DNA of 64,000 nucleotides from Dermatophilaceae bacterium Soc4.6 (GTDB lineage: Bacteria; Actinomycetota; Actinomycetes; Actinomycetales; Dermatophilaceae). Every line of letters begins with the position of its first letter. The stretch's first letter is position 1. The DNA lies in the NCBI GenBank assembly GCA_039889245.1, contig JAZGVH010000002.1, forward strand, positions 2,852,001 through 2,916,000. The letters run 5' to 3'. Under the pieces are notes generated by a model, which was given only the letters and a program-made list of their open reading frames with translations, made no database searches and had not been told where the DNA came from. Positions 24,583 through 33,387 of the stretch are shown here, piece by piece. Made by a program: the position numbers and the translations under genes.

Positions 24583-25035
24583 TTGCCTGACCAAGAGACC
24601 GCCGGTCCGCTCGCCTCCACCCCGGGACTGCCGGGTGTCTACCACCGCCGTTCGCCGATGCGTGAGGTGGTGGCGGGCCTGGTGAACGACGGGTCCGCCG
24701 ACGCGGTGGCGCGGGCGGCGGTCGAGGAGGCGGCGATGCGCCAGTGTGCCGTGCGCTTCGTGCAGGTGCTGCCCGAGTCGTCGACGGCACCGGATGCCGA
24801 CGAGCGCACCTTCGCGGCTGCCATGCACGCCCTGGCCCGGCACAGCCGGGTCCGCGCGACCTTCGAGGTGGTCGGGGGGGATCCGGTGGCGGTGCTCGTG
24901 TCGAGGACGACCGGCGCCAGTGTCCTGGTGCTGGGCGAGGACCAGCTGGGGGCCTTCCCGGCGATCGCGGCCGCAGCCCAGCGCAAAGCGCAGTGCCCGG
25001 TGCGGCTCATTCCCCTTCCTGGGAATCATCACTAG
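24583..25035 (+). CDS. Universal stress protein-like, single degenerate domain
   Basis: This 150-residue protein starts at TTG 24583 behind GAAGGGAT. Its Usp-like pattern runs MREVVAGLVNDGSADAVARA, VRFVQVLPESSTAPDADERT and SVLVLGEDQLGAF, then CPVRLIPLP. The last strand is typical of Usp proteins, but the Gly-rich ATP loop (G-x2-G-x9-GS) is missing. It is similar in layout to the 139-residue protein encoded at 20270. The short distance from the DosR-type kinase and the boxes on either side suggest the same regulon. Confidence 0.7.
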   Translation: MPDQETAGPLASTPGLPGVYHRRSPMREVVAGLVNDGSADAVARAAVEEAAMRQCAVRFVQVLPESSTAPDADERTFAAAMHALARHSRVRATFEVVGGDPVAVLVSRTTGASVLVLGEDQLGAFPAIAAAAQRKAQCPVRLIPLPGNHH

Positions 25036-25043
25036 CGCAGGAG

Positions 25044-25057
25044 GGGCCCAAGGTCCC
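25044..25057. promoter_or_regulatory. DosR-box-like site before the DoxX gene
   Basis: GGGCC-CAAG-GTCCC differs from GGGAC-N4-GTCCC at one position. It lies 74 bases upstream of the DoxX-like gene start at 25132 and could drive that gene and the two universal stress genes after it. Confidence 0.55.
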
Positions 25058-25131
25058 TGTCGCGCAGGCGCTTCGGAGACGAGGCTGACGTTATCGGCCC
25101 GGGAGGCCGACCCCGAGACCAGGAGCACACC

Positions 25132-25737
25132 GTGAGCACCAGCACCTCCCGCAAGGCCCCGCAGCCGACCGCAGACCGCACCGCCGGGCCCCCGGCCCGG
25201 GCCGGACGCTCGCCGTACGACAGCCCGCTGGTGCACCGCACCGCCGCCGTCATCCGGCTGAGCATCGCCTTCGTCTTCCTGTGGGCGTTCTTCGACAAGC
25301 TCTTCGCCCTCGGCCACGAGACCGGCAAGGACGCGAAGACGGGTGTCACCTCGCTCTTTGGCCCGGCCGCGTGGATCCACGGCGGCTCGCCGACGAAGGG
25401 CTTCCTCTCGCACGCCACCGGTCCCTTCTCAGGAATGTACGGAGCCATGGCCGGAGCCGGATGGGCCAACTGGCTCTTCATGCTCGCTCTGCTCGGCATC
25501 GGTGGGGCACTCGCCTTCGGCGTCGCCTCCCGCCTGGCCACGACCTCCGGCGTGCTCCTGCTCGTGCTGATGTGGTCGGCCGCCCTGCCCCCGTCGAGCA
25601 ACATCTTCATGGACGACCACCTCATCTACGCCATGACCCTCGTGCTGATCGCCGGCCTCGGTGCGGGGCACACGTGGGGCCTCGCTGCTGCCTACGAGCG
25701 GCTGAGCATCGTGCGGCGCTTCCCGGTCCTGCGCTGA
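25132..25737 (+). CDS. DoxX/DoxD-like membrane protein
   Basis: This 201-residue protein has four membrane segments. The first, VIRLSIAFVFLWAFFDKLFAL, is the usual DoxX/TQO start. WIHGGSPTKGFLSHATGPFS lies in the loop, and a third region LATTSGVLLLVLMWSAALPP is followed by DDHLIYAMTLVLI. The Phe-Leu-Trp..Asp-Lys pattern and the DDHLIYA motif occur in the DoxD-like subunit of thiosulfate:quinone oxidoreductase and in related redox membrane proteins. No DoxA partner is seen. GTG 25132 has only a weak ribosome site. It heads a run with two universal stress genes. Confidence 0.78.
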   Translation: MSTSTSRKAPQPTADRTAGPPARAGRSPYDSPLVHRTAAVIRLSIAFVFLWAFFDKLFALGHETGKDAKTGVTSLFGPAAWIHGGSPTKGFLSHATGPFSGMYGAMAGAGWANWLFMLALLGIGGALAFGVASRLATTSGVLLLVLMWSAALPPSSNIFMDDHLIYAMTLVLIAGLGAGHTWGLAAAYERLSIVRRFPVLR

Positions 25738-25781
25738 CCCCCGCCGGATCCTCACCCACCCATCTCGACAGGAGCACCAGC

Positions 25782-26726
25782 ATGAGCACCGCCGACACCA
25801 CCACCCGATCCGACCTGACGTCGACCACCGACCCGAGCCACGGAGCGGTCGTCGTCGGGCTCGACGCCGACGGCTCGGCCAGTGCCGCCCTCGACTGGGC
25901 CGTCGAGGACGCGGTGCGCCGCCACCGGCCCCTGCACCTGGTCTGTGCCGCCGAGCCGGTCTACCCCGACGTCATGGCGGGCGCGATCGTCATGGACTCG
26001 GCCGACGACAGCTCGACCGAGGTGCTCGACGCCGCCGTGGCGCGGGTGCACGAGCTCGCGCCGGGCCACGCCGTCCACGGCACGGCAGAGCGCCTGCGCG
26101 CGCTCGACGTGCTCGTGCACGCCTCGCGCACCGCGGATGTCCTCGTCGTCGGCACGCACGGCCACGGCCGCCTCGGCACGCTGGTGCTCGGGTCCACGTC
26201 GCTGCAGGTCGTCTCGCAGGCCACCTGCCCGGTGGTGGTGGTGCGTCACTCCGCTCCCGTCCCGTCCCCGGAGAGCCGTCCCCGGGTCGTCGTGGGGGTC
26301 GACGGCTCGGCCGTCTCCATGGCGGCCGTCGACTTCGCGTTCGCTCAGGCTGACGCCCGCGGCATCGGCCTCACGGTGATTCACGGATGGAACCCTGACG
26401 CCGTGAAGGGGGTCGACGTGCGCACGCCGTCCGGCAACCGCTTCCGCGAGGCCGGGCAGCTCGAGGTCGCCGCGACCGCTGAGTCGATCGCGGGCCATGC
26501 CGCGCTCTACCCCGACGTCGACGTGCGCACTCACGTCATCCGCAAGTCGCCCACCGACGCCCTCGTGGCCGAGGCTGACGGCGCCGAGCTGCTGGTCGTG
26601 GGCAGCCGGGGCTGGGGTGACGTGCGTGGGCTGCTGCTCGGGTCGGTGAGCCAGGGCGTGCTGCGCCGGGTCCCCTGCCCGGTCGCGGTCGTGCGACCCC
26701 GGCTGGTGCCGGCCCAGGACGCCTGA
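25782..26726 (+). CDS. Tandem universal stress protein (two Usp domains)
   Basis: This 314-residue protein has two complete Usp domains, about 22-160 and 168-308. Both hold the ATP-binding loop: VVGTHGHGRLGTLVLGSTS in the first and VVGSRGWGDVRGLLLGSVSQ in the second, matching G-x2-G-x9-G-S/T. Tandem Usp proteins of this size bind ATP and are typical of the mycobacterial DosR regulon (e.g. Rv2623-like). ATG 25782 follows AGGAG. The stop overlaps the next start (TGATG), so it is coupled with another Usp gene. Confidence 0.9.
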   Translation: MSTADTTTRSDLTSTTDPSHGAVVVGLDADGSASAALDWAVEDAVRRHRPLHLVCAAEPVYPDVMAGAIVMDSADDSSTEVLDAAVARVHELAPGHAVHGTAERLRALDVLVHASRTADVLVVGTHGHGRLGTLVLGSTSLQVVSQATCPVVVVRHSAPVPSPESRPRVVVGVDGSAVSMAAVDFAFAQADARGIGLTVIHGWNPDAVKGVDVRTPSGNRFREAGQLEVAATAESIAGHAALYPDVDVRTHVIRKSPTDALVAEADGAELLVVGSRGWGDVRGLLLGSVSQGVLRRVPCPVAVVRPRLVPAQDA

Positions 26727-27727
26727 TGCCCTCGCACACGGGGGGGATCGTCTCCGGCTCCGTCGTCACCCGGCTCGAGGCGGCGTCCTACGAGGCCGTG
26801 CAGACCGAGTCGCACGAGGAGGCCCAGTCGCACGCCGAGCCACCGCCGGCGGTGGTGCGCCCGATCGTCGTCGGTGTCGACGGCTCCGGGGCCGGCGGGC
26901 TCGCCCTCGACTGGGCGGCAGCGGAGGCCGGTCGCGCTCGTCGGCCGCTCCATCTGCTCCACGCCTTCGAGATGGACGCCGTCACCGTCTCACCGCTGTT
27001 CGTCGCGCCCATGGCGTGGTACGACCCGCAGTGGTCGCTGACCCAGGCGGCGGAGCGCCTGGCCGCCATCGCCCCCGACCTTCCCACCACCTCGTCGCAG
27101 TCCAACGAGACGCCCACCCAAGCCCTCGTCCGCGCGTCGCACGACGCGGCCCTCGTGGTCGTGGGCACGCGGGGCCACACCGCGGCGGGCGCGCTGGTGG
27201 TGGGCTCGACTGCCGCCCGCGTCGCCGGGCACGCCGTGTGCCCGGTCGTCGTCGTGCGGGTCGCACCGCGCCCGTCGGCCGCCCCGCGGGTCGTCGTCGG
27301 GCTCGACGGGTCGCCCAGCGCGACCTCCGCCCTCCGCTTCGCCGCCCACTGGGCTTCCGAGCACGGCTGCCGGCTGTCGGTCGTGCACGCCTGGCCCGGT
27401 GACATCACGATCGACGACGTCCGCGCGGTCGAGAGCGTGCGCGACGAGATCCGCGAGGCGGTCCGTCGCGGCCAGGTGGAGCTGACCGAGGCGATGCTCC
27501 AGCCCGCCCGCACGGCCTTCCCCGGCCTGCCGGTCGATGTGCTGGTGCCGGCGGGTGGCCCGGGTGGGGCACTCGTCGACGCGTCCGAGGACGCCACGCT
27601 CGTGGTCGTCGGCAGCCGGGGGCGCGGCCTGTTCAAGGGCCTGGTCCTGGGCTCGGTGAGCGAGCACGTGCTGCACCACGCCCACTGCCCCGTGGTCGTC
27701 GTGCCGTCCGGGGTCCCCGGGGGCTGA
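26726..27727 (+). CDS. Tandem universal stress protein (two Usp domains)
   Basis: This 333-residue paralogue of the preceding protein has about 40 extra, acidic N-terminal residues. Domain 1 starts RPIVVGVDGSGAGGLALDWA and has the loop VVGTRGHTAAGALVVGSTAA. Domain 2 starts PRVVVGLDGSPSATSALRFA with the loop VVGSRGRGLFKGLVLGSVSE. Both keep the Gly residues for ATP binding. It is the last gene of the DoxX-usp-usp run. A role in growth arrest under low oxygen is inferred from the family and the nearby DosRS-like genes. Confidence 0.9.
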   Translation: MPSHTGGIVSGSVVTRLEAASYEAVQTESHEEAQSHAEPPPAVVRPIVVGVDGSGAGGLALDWAAAEAGRARRPLHLLHAFEMDAVTVSPLFVAPMAWYDPQWSLTQAAERLAAIAPDLPTTSSQSNETPTQALVRASHDAALVVVGTRGHTAAGALVVGSTAARVAGHAVCPVVVVRVAPRPSAAPRVVVGLDGSPSATSALRFAAHWASEHGCRLSVVHAWPGDITIDDVRAVESVRDEIREAVRRGQVELTEAMLQPARTAFPGLPVDVLVPAGGPGGALVDASEDATLVVVGSRGRGLFKGLVLGSVSEHVLHHAHCPVVVVPSGVPGG

Positions 27728-27807
27728 TCCCCCTACGATCGAGCTGGTCGACCTTTCCATCGACCCCCGACGACTCGGGCTGCCACGACGACGGACGACA
27801 CACACCG

Positions 27808-30795
27808 ATGCAGGTCGACGACTTCTCCCTCGAGGTATCCCCCCGACCCTCGGTCGACGCGGCCCGCGCCGCTGTCATCGCCCGTGAGCTGTGGGGCGTC
27901 GCGGGGCCGGTGGTCGAGCTGGGCAGCCAGCAGGACCGCAACTTCCGGATCGACACCGGTGAGCGCAGGGTGGTGCTCAAGGTCGCCAACCGCGGCTGGG
28001 GGGCCGCGGCGCTCGAGGCCCAGAACCTCGCGCTGGTGCACCTGGCGACCCACCACCGCGAGCTGACCGCACCTGTGCCCCTGGCGGCGCTCGACGGGCG
28101 CCTGCTCCACGAGGTGGCCGACGGCGAGGGCGACGGTGAGGGCACAGTGCTGGTGCGCCTGCTCACCTACGTCGAGGGCACGCCGCTGTCGGGTGCCCGT
28201 CGACTCTCAGCCGACGTGGTCTCCGACCTGGGGCGGATGTCGGCACAGGTCTGCTCGGCTCTGTCGGCCTTCGAGCACAGTGGGCTCGACCGCGCCACGC
28301 AGTGGGACCTGCGACGCGCAGACACCGTCATCGAGCAGCTCCTGCCCTCGGTGGGTGACCCCGGACGTCGGGCCGTGGTCGCCGAGGCGGCGGCGCTCGC
28401 CTCCGCGCGGCTGGCCGAGGTGGCGGACCGGCTGCGCACCGGGCCGATCCACGCCGACCTCACCGACGACAACGTCGTCGGGTCGCGTGACGCGGCGGGC
28501 CGGGTGCGCCCGGACGCGGTGATCGACTTCGGTGACCTCAGCCGCAGCTGGCTCGTGGGCGACCTCGCGGTGACCTGCTCCTGCGTGCTGCGTCATCCCG
28601 GGCAGGGGCTCGCCGACCTGTTGCCGGCCGTGCGCGCCTTCCACGAGGTGGTGCCCCTGACCGACGCCGAGATCGCCGCGCTGTGGCCGCTGCTGGTGCT
28701 TCGGGGGGCCGTATTGGTCGCGAGCACGGAGCACCAGCTGGGGCTCGACCCCGACAACGCCGACCTCGCCGAGCCGCTCGAGGGGGAGTGGCGCATCCTC
28801 GACTCCGCCCGGGCAGTCGGTCTCGACCTGGCCGAGGCGCTCCTGCGGGCCGGGCTCGGGCTGCCCGTGGCAGACCGGCACGAGGCCGCGCATGCGGCGG
28901 TACGCTGGGCAGCGCCCGTGCTGGCCGGGGGTCCGGGCGAGACGGCGGTGGTCGACCTGTCGGTGACCAGCCCCCTGCTGCACTCCGGGCGGTTCCTCGA
29001 GGCGGGTGCCGAGGCCGAGATCCTGCGTGAGGCGGCAGGACGCCTGGGGCGAGGGAAGGGGGCGGTGTCGGCGGTGCCGGTGGTGCCGGCAGGGTCGGCA
29101 GTGACCCGGTGGGGTGAGGCGAGGCTCACCCGCACCCGGCTCGACAGCCTCACCGAGCCCGAGACGGTGGCCCTCGGTGTGGAGGTCGTTGCTCAGGAAG
29201 GCGTCGAGCTGCTTGCCCCACTCGGTGGAGTCGTTGTCCACGAACGGGATTCGTCCTTCCGGCTGGTGCACGACAGCGGGCTGTGCCTCCTGGTCGACGG
29301 AGTCGGCGTCTCCGTCGGTGACGGTGAGCCGGTGGACGTCGGCGCCTCGATGGGGATGGTCACGGGCGAGACGGTCCACCTGCAGTGGAGCGTCGCACCG
29401 CAGCTCGACCCACCGGCCTTCGCGGCCCCGTCGACGGCGGCGGGCTGGCTGGCTCTCTGCCCCGACCCGTCCCCGCTGCTCGGGGTCGACGTCGTCGCCC
29501 CTCGTCCCGACCCGGCCGACCTGCTGCGTCGACGGCGCCGCGCACTCGCGTCGGTGCAGGAGAGCTACTACGTGGAGCCGATGCGCGTCGAGCGCGGTTG
29601 GCGCCACCACCTCGTCGACGTCGAGGGTCGCGCCTACATCGACATGGTCAACAACGTCGCGGCGATCGGGCACGGGCACCCGCGACTGGCCGACGCGGTG
29701 GCCGCGCAGCTACGCCTGCTCAACACCAACTCGCGGTTCCACTACGAGGCGATCGTGCAGTTCTCGGAGCGGCTGGCGGCCCTGGCCCCCGACGGCCTCG
29801 ACCAGGTCTTCCTGGTCAACAGCGGCTCGGAGGCGGTCGACCTGGCGCTGCGGATAGCCCAGACGGTCACCGGCCGAGCCGATGTCGTCGCCGTGCGCGA
29901 GGCCTACCACGGCTGGACGGCGCTCTCGGATGCCGTGACGACGTCGCTCTACGACAACCCGTCGGCGCTCGAGAGCCGCCCCGACTGGGTCCATCTGGCC
30001 TCGGCGCCCAACGCCTACCGCGGACGCTTCCGCGGCGCGAGCGCCGGCGCCGACTACGCCGCCGAGCTGCGGGAGCTGGTCGAGGGTCTGGTCGCCGACG
30101 GCCGGCCTCCGGCGGCATACATCTGCGAGCCGTTGCTCGGCAACGCCGGTGGGGTGGTCCTGCCCGAGGGCTACCTCGCCGCGGCCTACGAGTCGGTGCG
30201 GGCGGTGGGCGGTCTGACGGTCGCCGACGAGGTGCAGGTCGGCTACGGGCGCACGGGGCGATGGTGGTGGGCGTTCGAGCGGTCGGGGGTCGTGCCCGAC
30301 GTCATCACGATCGCCAAGGCGATGGGCAACGGCCACCCCCTGGGCGCCGTCATCACCACTCGCGAGATCGCCACGGCCTTCGAGGCGGCCGGCTCGTTCT
30401 TCTCCTCGTCCGGGGGCAGCCCGGTCTCGTGCGTCACCGGCATGACCGTGCTGGACGTCATGCGCGACGAGGGACTGCAGGCCAACGCCGTGACCGTCGG
30501 TGACCACCTGCTCGAGGGCTGCACGGCGCTCATGGCGCGCCACGCCCTCATCGGCGCGGTCCACGGCACCGGGCTCTACCTCGGGGTCGAGCTGGTGCGC
30601 GATCGCACGACCCTCGAGCCGGCAGCCGCCGAGTGCGCGGCGGTCTGCGAGCGGCTGCGCGAGCTTGGCATCATCGTGCAGCCGGCGGGGGAGCGGGCCA
30701 ACGTGCTGAAGCTCAAGCCGCCGATGTGCCTGACGCGGGACAGCGCCGACGTCGTGCTGCACGCGCTCGACTCGGTGCTGACCGACGGCTGGTGA
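27808..30795 (+). CDS. Fused small-molecule kinase / M23-like / class-III aminotransferase-fold protein
   Basis: This is a 995-residue, three-part protein. Residues 1-350 are an APH/choline-kinase-type kinase, with IHADLTDDNVVG for the catalytic loop and VIDFGDLS for the metal motif. Residues about 380-550 include LLAPLGGVVV, a lysostaphin (M23)-like beta domain whose zinc residues are not evident. Residues about 570-995 are a class-III PLP enzyme with VNSGSEAVDLAL, ADEVQVGYGRTG and AKAMGNGHPLGAV containing the PLP Lys. AKxMGNGHP is typical of phospholyases acting on phosphoethanolamine or phosphohydroxylysine rather than of transaminases. The kinase half resembles hydroxylysine kinase. So the protein may phosphorylate an amino alcohol and then remove phosphate and ammonia. 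Confidence 0.85.
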   Translation: MQVDDFSLEVSPRPSVDAARAAVIARELWGVAGPVVELGSQQDRNFRIDTGERRVVLKVANRGWGAAALEAQNLALVHLATHHRELTAPVPLAALDGRLLHEVADGEGDGEGTVLVRLLTYVEGTPLSGARRLSADVVSDLGRMSAQVCSALSAFEHSGLDRATQWDLRRADTVIEQLLPSVGDPGRRAVVAEAAALASARLAEVADRLRTGPIHADLTDDNVVGSRDAAGRVRPDAVIDFGDLSRSWLVGDLAVTCSCVLRHPGQGLADLLPAVRAFHEVVPLTDAEIAALWPLLVLRGAVLVASTEHQLGLDPDNADLAEPLEGEWRILDSARAVGLDLAEALLRAGLGLPVADRHEAAHAAVRWAAPVLAGGPGETAVVDLSVTSPLLHSGRFLEAGAEAEILREAAGRLGRGKGAVSAVPVVPAGSAVTRWGEARLTRTRLDSLTEPETVALGVEVVAQEGVELLAPLGGVVVHERDSSFRLVHDSGLCLLVDGVGVSVGDGEPVDVGASMGMVTGETVHLQWSVAPQLDPPAFAAPSTAAGWLALCPDPSPLLGVDVVAPRPDPADLLRRRRRALASVQESYYVEPMRVERGWRHHLVDVEGRAYIDMVNNVAAIGHGHPRLADAVAAQLRLLNTNSRFHYEAIVQFSERLAALAPDGLDQVFLVNSGSEAVDLALRIAQTVTGRADVVAVREAYHGWTALSDAVTTSLYDNPSALESRPDWVHLASAPNAYRGRFRGASAGADYAAELRELVEGLVADGRPPAAYICEPLLGNAGGVVLPEGYLAAAYESVRAVGGLTVADEVQVGYGRTGRWWWAFERSGVVPDVITIAKAMGNGHPLGAVITTREIATAFEAAGSFFSSSGGSPVSCVTGMTVLDVMRDEGLQANAVTVGDHLLEGCTALMARHALIGAVHGTGLYLGVELVRDRTTLEPAAAECAAVCERLRELGIIVQPAGERANVLKLKPPMCLTRDSADVVLHALDSVLTDGW

Positions 30796-30816
30796 GCCGT
30801 GGTCGTGCCTGCGAAG

Positions 30817-31196
30817 GTCGGTCGCAGGACGGCATACCGCTTCTTCACCAGGGCGAGGAAGGTCGGGTTGTCGAGCATCGCGTCGAGCCACGGTGAGCGG
30901 CCGCGCACCCAGGCGTCGTTCGATGGCTGCGTGCCGAAGAAGTAGGTGCCCATGGACAGGTCGAAGTCCCACAGCGGGCCCATGCCGAGCTTCCCGAGAC
31001 GGGGCTTGTACATGTAGGTGCTGGAGTACCAGGAGTCGTAGCTGCGCACGTCGATGACGCGCCTGAGCTTGTTGTAGGCGGTGCTGCTCGTCAGCAGGGC
31101 GAAGATCTGGGTCTCGGCTGTGTCGATCTGGCTCTTGAGGTAGGCGATCTGCTCGACCGTCGGTGGGTCGAGGTCCTTGATGGTGGAGGGCGCCCC
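30817..31196 (-). pseudogene. CotH-type kinase fragment, truncated at both ends
   Basis: Read on the minus strand, this stretch has YNKLRRVIDVRSYDSWY, YKPRLGKLGMGPLWDFDLSM and DAMLDNPTFLALVKKRY, close to the C-terminal half of CotH-like protein kinases (GPLWDFDLSMG is the metal-binding DFD region). No start codon or N-terminal lobe is present. The upstream side runs directly into integrase sequence on the other strand near 31200, and the downstream side is cut by the end of the aminotransferase gene. It is therefore a relic, probably moved or cut by the mobile element next to it. Confidence 0.72.
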
Positions 31197-31204
31197 GGTG
31201 CGGT

Positions 31205-31612
31205 CGGCGTGGAAGTCCCTGCGCCGGCAGCGGGTGCAGCTGGCCCAGGAGCGGCTCGAGGTGGGCCCACGCTGGGTCGACTCCGACCTGGTCCTCCCGA
31301 CCCGGCTCGGGACTCCGATGGACAAGGACAACGCCCGTCGGGTCTTCCGCAGTGCCCTGGAGCTCGTGTCCGGGCTCGACGCCGAGCAGTGGTCACCGCG
31401 CGATCTGCGCCACTCGTTCGTCTCGCTGCTGTCCGACTCCCGGGGTCCCGCTGGAGGACATCTCGCGCCCGGTCGGTCACAGCGGCACCAGCGTGACCGA
31501 GCTGGTCTACCGGCACCAGATCCGCCCGGTCATCCAGACCGGCGCCACGGTCATGGATGCCCTCTTCGGCCTCGACGCCCTCGATGCCGTCGAGCGACTT
31601 TCACCCAGCTAG
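31205..31612 (+). pseudogene. Tyrosine recombinase (phage integrase) remnant, truncated and frameshifted
   Basis: The catalytic C-terminal region of an actinophage-type integrase is present: SPRDLRHSFVSLLSDS with the Arg of the active site, then VGHSGTSVTELVYRHQIRPV with His and the Tyr nucleophile, then MDALF. The two parts lie in different frames. One extra C in TCCCGGGGTCCC around 31438-31446 breaks the reading after LLSDS; removing it restores GVPLEDIS. The N-terminal half is missing and the sequence joins CotH-like DNA near 31200. It ends 65 bases from the 3' end of tRNA-Pro, the classic integration site position. Confidence 0.82.
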
Positions 31613-31629
31613 TCACTCACCCACGGGGA

Positions 31630-31660
31630 AGGCCCTCCACCCGAAGCGGGCAAAGGGCCT
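31630..31660 (-). terminator. Hairpin downstream of tRNA-Pro
   Basis: On the minus strand AGGCCCT ... AGGGCCT (31660-31654 and 31636-31630) forms a 7-pair stem with a nested CCCG-CTT-CGGG. It lies 18 bases after the tRNA 3' CCA, so it probably ends the tRNA transcript, although no T-run is present. Confidence 0.5.
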
Positions 31661-31677
31661 GTGACCTGCGAAGACGG

Positions 31678-31754
<77 letters not shown>

Positions 31755-31896
31755 TGGCTGGTCTGCCAACCTCCGGGTGATCCGAGGGCGAGCAGCGCTG
31801 CCAATCGTATCTGCTCACACCCGGGTCGTCCCAATCGGTATGACCCACGCAGGCGTGGGTGCCGGGTGCCGTGCTCGGGACCTCCCGACGGGAAGG

Positions 31897-32847
31897 TCAG
31901 CGGGAGGGCTCGAGGGTGAGCAGCGTCGCCTCGGGGCGGCAGGCGAAGCGCACCGGCGCATACGGGGAGGTCCCCAGCCCGGCCGACACCTCGAGCCACG
32001 CCGCGTCGGGCGGGGCCAGGCGCGAGTGCTGGCGGCCCGCTCCCGGCCACCAGCGCGAGACCCCCTTGACCCTGCTCGGGTCGAGGTCGCAGTTGGTGAC
32101 GAGCGCACCGTGGAAGGGCACGCAGATCTGCCCGCCGTGGGTGTGGCCGGCGATCAGCACGCTGGCGCCGTCGCGGGTCATCGCGTCGAGGGTGCGCTGG
32201 TACGGCGCGTGGGTGACGCCGATCGTGAGCAGCACGCTGGGCTCGGCGGGGCCCGCCACGAGGTCGTAGCGGTCCCTGTCGAGGTGCGGGTCGTCGACCC
32301 CGACGAACTCGACGGGCTCGCCGGCGACCTCGAGCACCGCACGGGCGTTGGTCAGGTCGGCCCACCCTCCGGCCACCATCCCGGCGACCAGCCGCGGCGT
32401 CGGCAGCCGCAGGGTCTCGTGCCAGTGGTCGAGCCGGATGGAGTCACCCACGAGGTAGCGGAGCGGGTTCTTGAAGCCCGGCGCGAAGTAGTCGTTGGAG
32501 CCCAGCACGAAGACCCCCGGCGCATCCATCAGGGGCTCGTAGGCCCGCAGGACGACGTCGACCGAGTCGGCGTGCGCGATGTTGTCGCCCGTCGTCACGA
32601 CCAGGTCGGGCTGCAGCGTCGCCAGTCGGCGCACCCACTCGACCTTGCGCTTCTGCCCGGGCATCAGGTGCAGGTCGCTGAGGTGCAGCACCCGGATGGA
32701 GCGGTGCCCGCGGGGCAGCACCGGCATGGCGCGACGCCGCAGCACGAAGGCGTTTCGCTCGACGAACGAGCCGTAGCCGACCCCCAGCGCGCCGAGACCG
32801 GCCGCACCCATCCCGAGCTGCAGGCCGGCTCGCACGAGAGGTCGCAT
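31897..32847 (-). CDS. Membrane-anchored metallophosphoesterase
   Basis: This 316-residue protein has one N-terminal membrane segment (about 7-27), then the calcineurin-like motifs HLSDLHLMPG (DxH), VTTGDNIAHAD (GD), GSNDYFAPG (the GNH motif in the form GSND), THAPY and GHTHGGQI. It resembles YkuE/YaeI-type phosphoesterases. The His of the GNHD motif is replaced (GSND), which occurs in some family members and may alter activity. ATG 32847 was chosen; GTG 32853 would add two residues. It is divergent from the yqeY-like gene. Confidence 0.87.
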   Translation of the reverse strand: MRPLVRAGLQLGMGAAGLGALGVGYGSFVERNAFVLRRRAMPVLPRGHRSIRVLHLSDLHLMPGQKRKVEWVRRLATLQPDLVVTTGDNIAHADSVDVVLRAYEPLMDAPGVFVLGSNDYFAPGFKNPLRYLVGDSIRLDHWHETLRLPTPRLVAGMVAGGWADLTNARAVLEVAGEPVEFVGVDDPHLDRDRYDLVAGPAEPSVLLTIGVTHAPYQRTLDAMTRDGASVLIAGHTHGGQICVPFHGALVTNCDLDPSRVKGVSRWWPGAGRQHSRLAPPDAAWLEVSAGLGTSPYAPVRFACRPEATLLTLEPSR

Positions 32848-32905
32848 CGGCACATGCTGCCACGTCCCACCAATGCGCTTGCGCCCTGCTGGGAGACTGG
32901 GGGCC

Positions 32906-33361
32906 ATGAGCACCCTGAAGGACACTCTCCGCGCCGACCTCACGACCGCCATGAAGGCGCGCGACACGACCAGCTCGGCCACCCTGCGCATGGCGCTCAC
33001 GGCGGTGACGAACGCCGAGGTGGCCGGCGACACCGCAGTCGAGCTCACGGACGACGACGTGCTCAAGGTGCTGAGCAAGGAGGCCAAGAAGCGCAAGGAG
33101 GCGGCCACCGCCTACCGCGACGCCGGCCGCCCTGAGCTCGCCGACCAGGAGGTCGCCGAGCTGGCGGTCCTCGAGGGCTACCTGCCGTCGCAGCTCGGCG
33201 ACGACGAGCTGGAGGACCTCGTGCGTCGCGCCGTCGCGGACACCGGCGCGACGGGCATGGCCCAGATGGGCCAGGTCATGAAGGCGGCCCAGCCACTGGT
33301 CGCCGGTCGCGCCGACGGCGGCCGCATCTCGGCCGTCGTACGGCGCCTGCTGGCTGGCTGA
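32906..33361 (+). CDS. YqeY/GatB-like domain protein
   Basis: This 151-residue YqeY-family protein starts MSTLKDTLRADLTTAMKARD and contains LRMALTAVTNAEVA, SKEAKKRKEAATAYRDAGR and LEGYLPSQLGDDELEDLV. These are the standard motifs of the family, which is related to the tail domain of GatB, the tRNA-dependent amidotransferase subunit. The function of free-standing YqeY is unsettled, possibly tRNA-related. ATG 32906 was chosen over an upstream in-frame ATG at 32873 because the family starts here. Its end faces the PBP gene end 26 bases away. Confidence 0.9.
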   Translation: MSTLKDTLRADLTTAMKARDTTSSATLRMALTAVTNAEVAGDTAVELTDDDVLKVLSKEAKKRKEAATAYRDAGRPELADQEVAELAVLEGYLPSQLGDDELEDLVRRAVADTGATGMAQMGQVMKAAQPLVAGRADGGRISAVVRRLLAG

Positions 33362-33387
33362 GCGCCGACCCGAGGGGTCAGCCGCTG

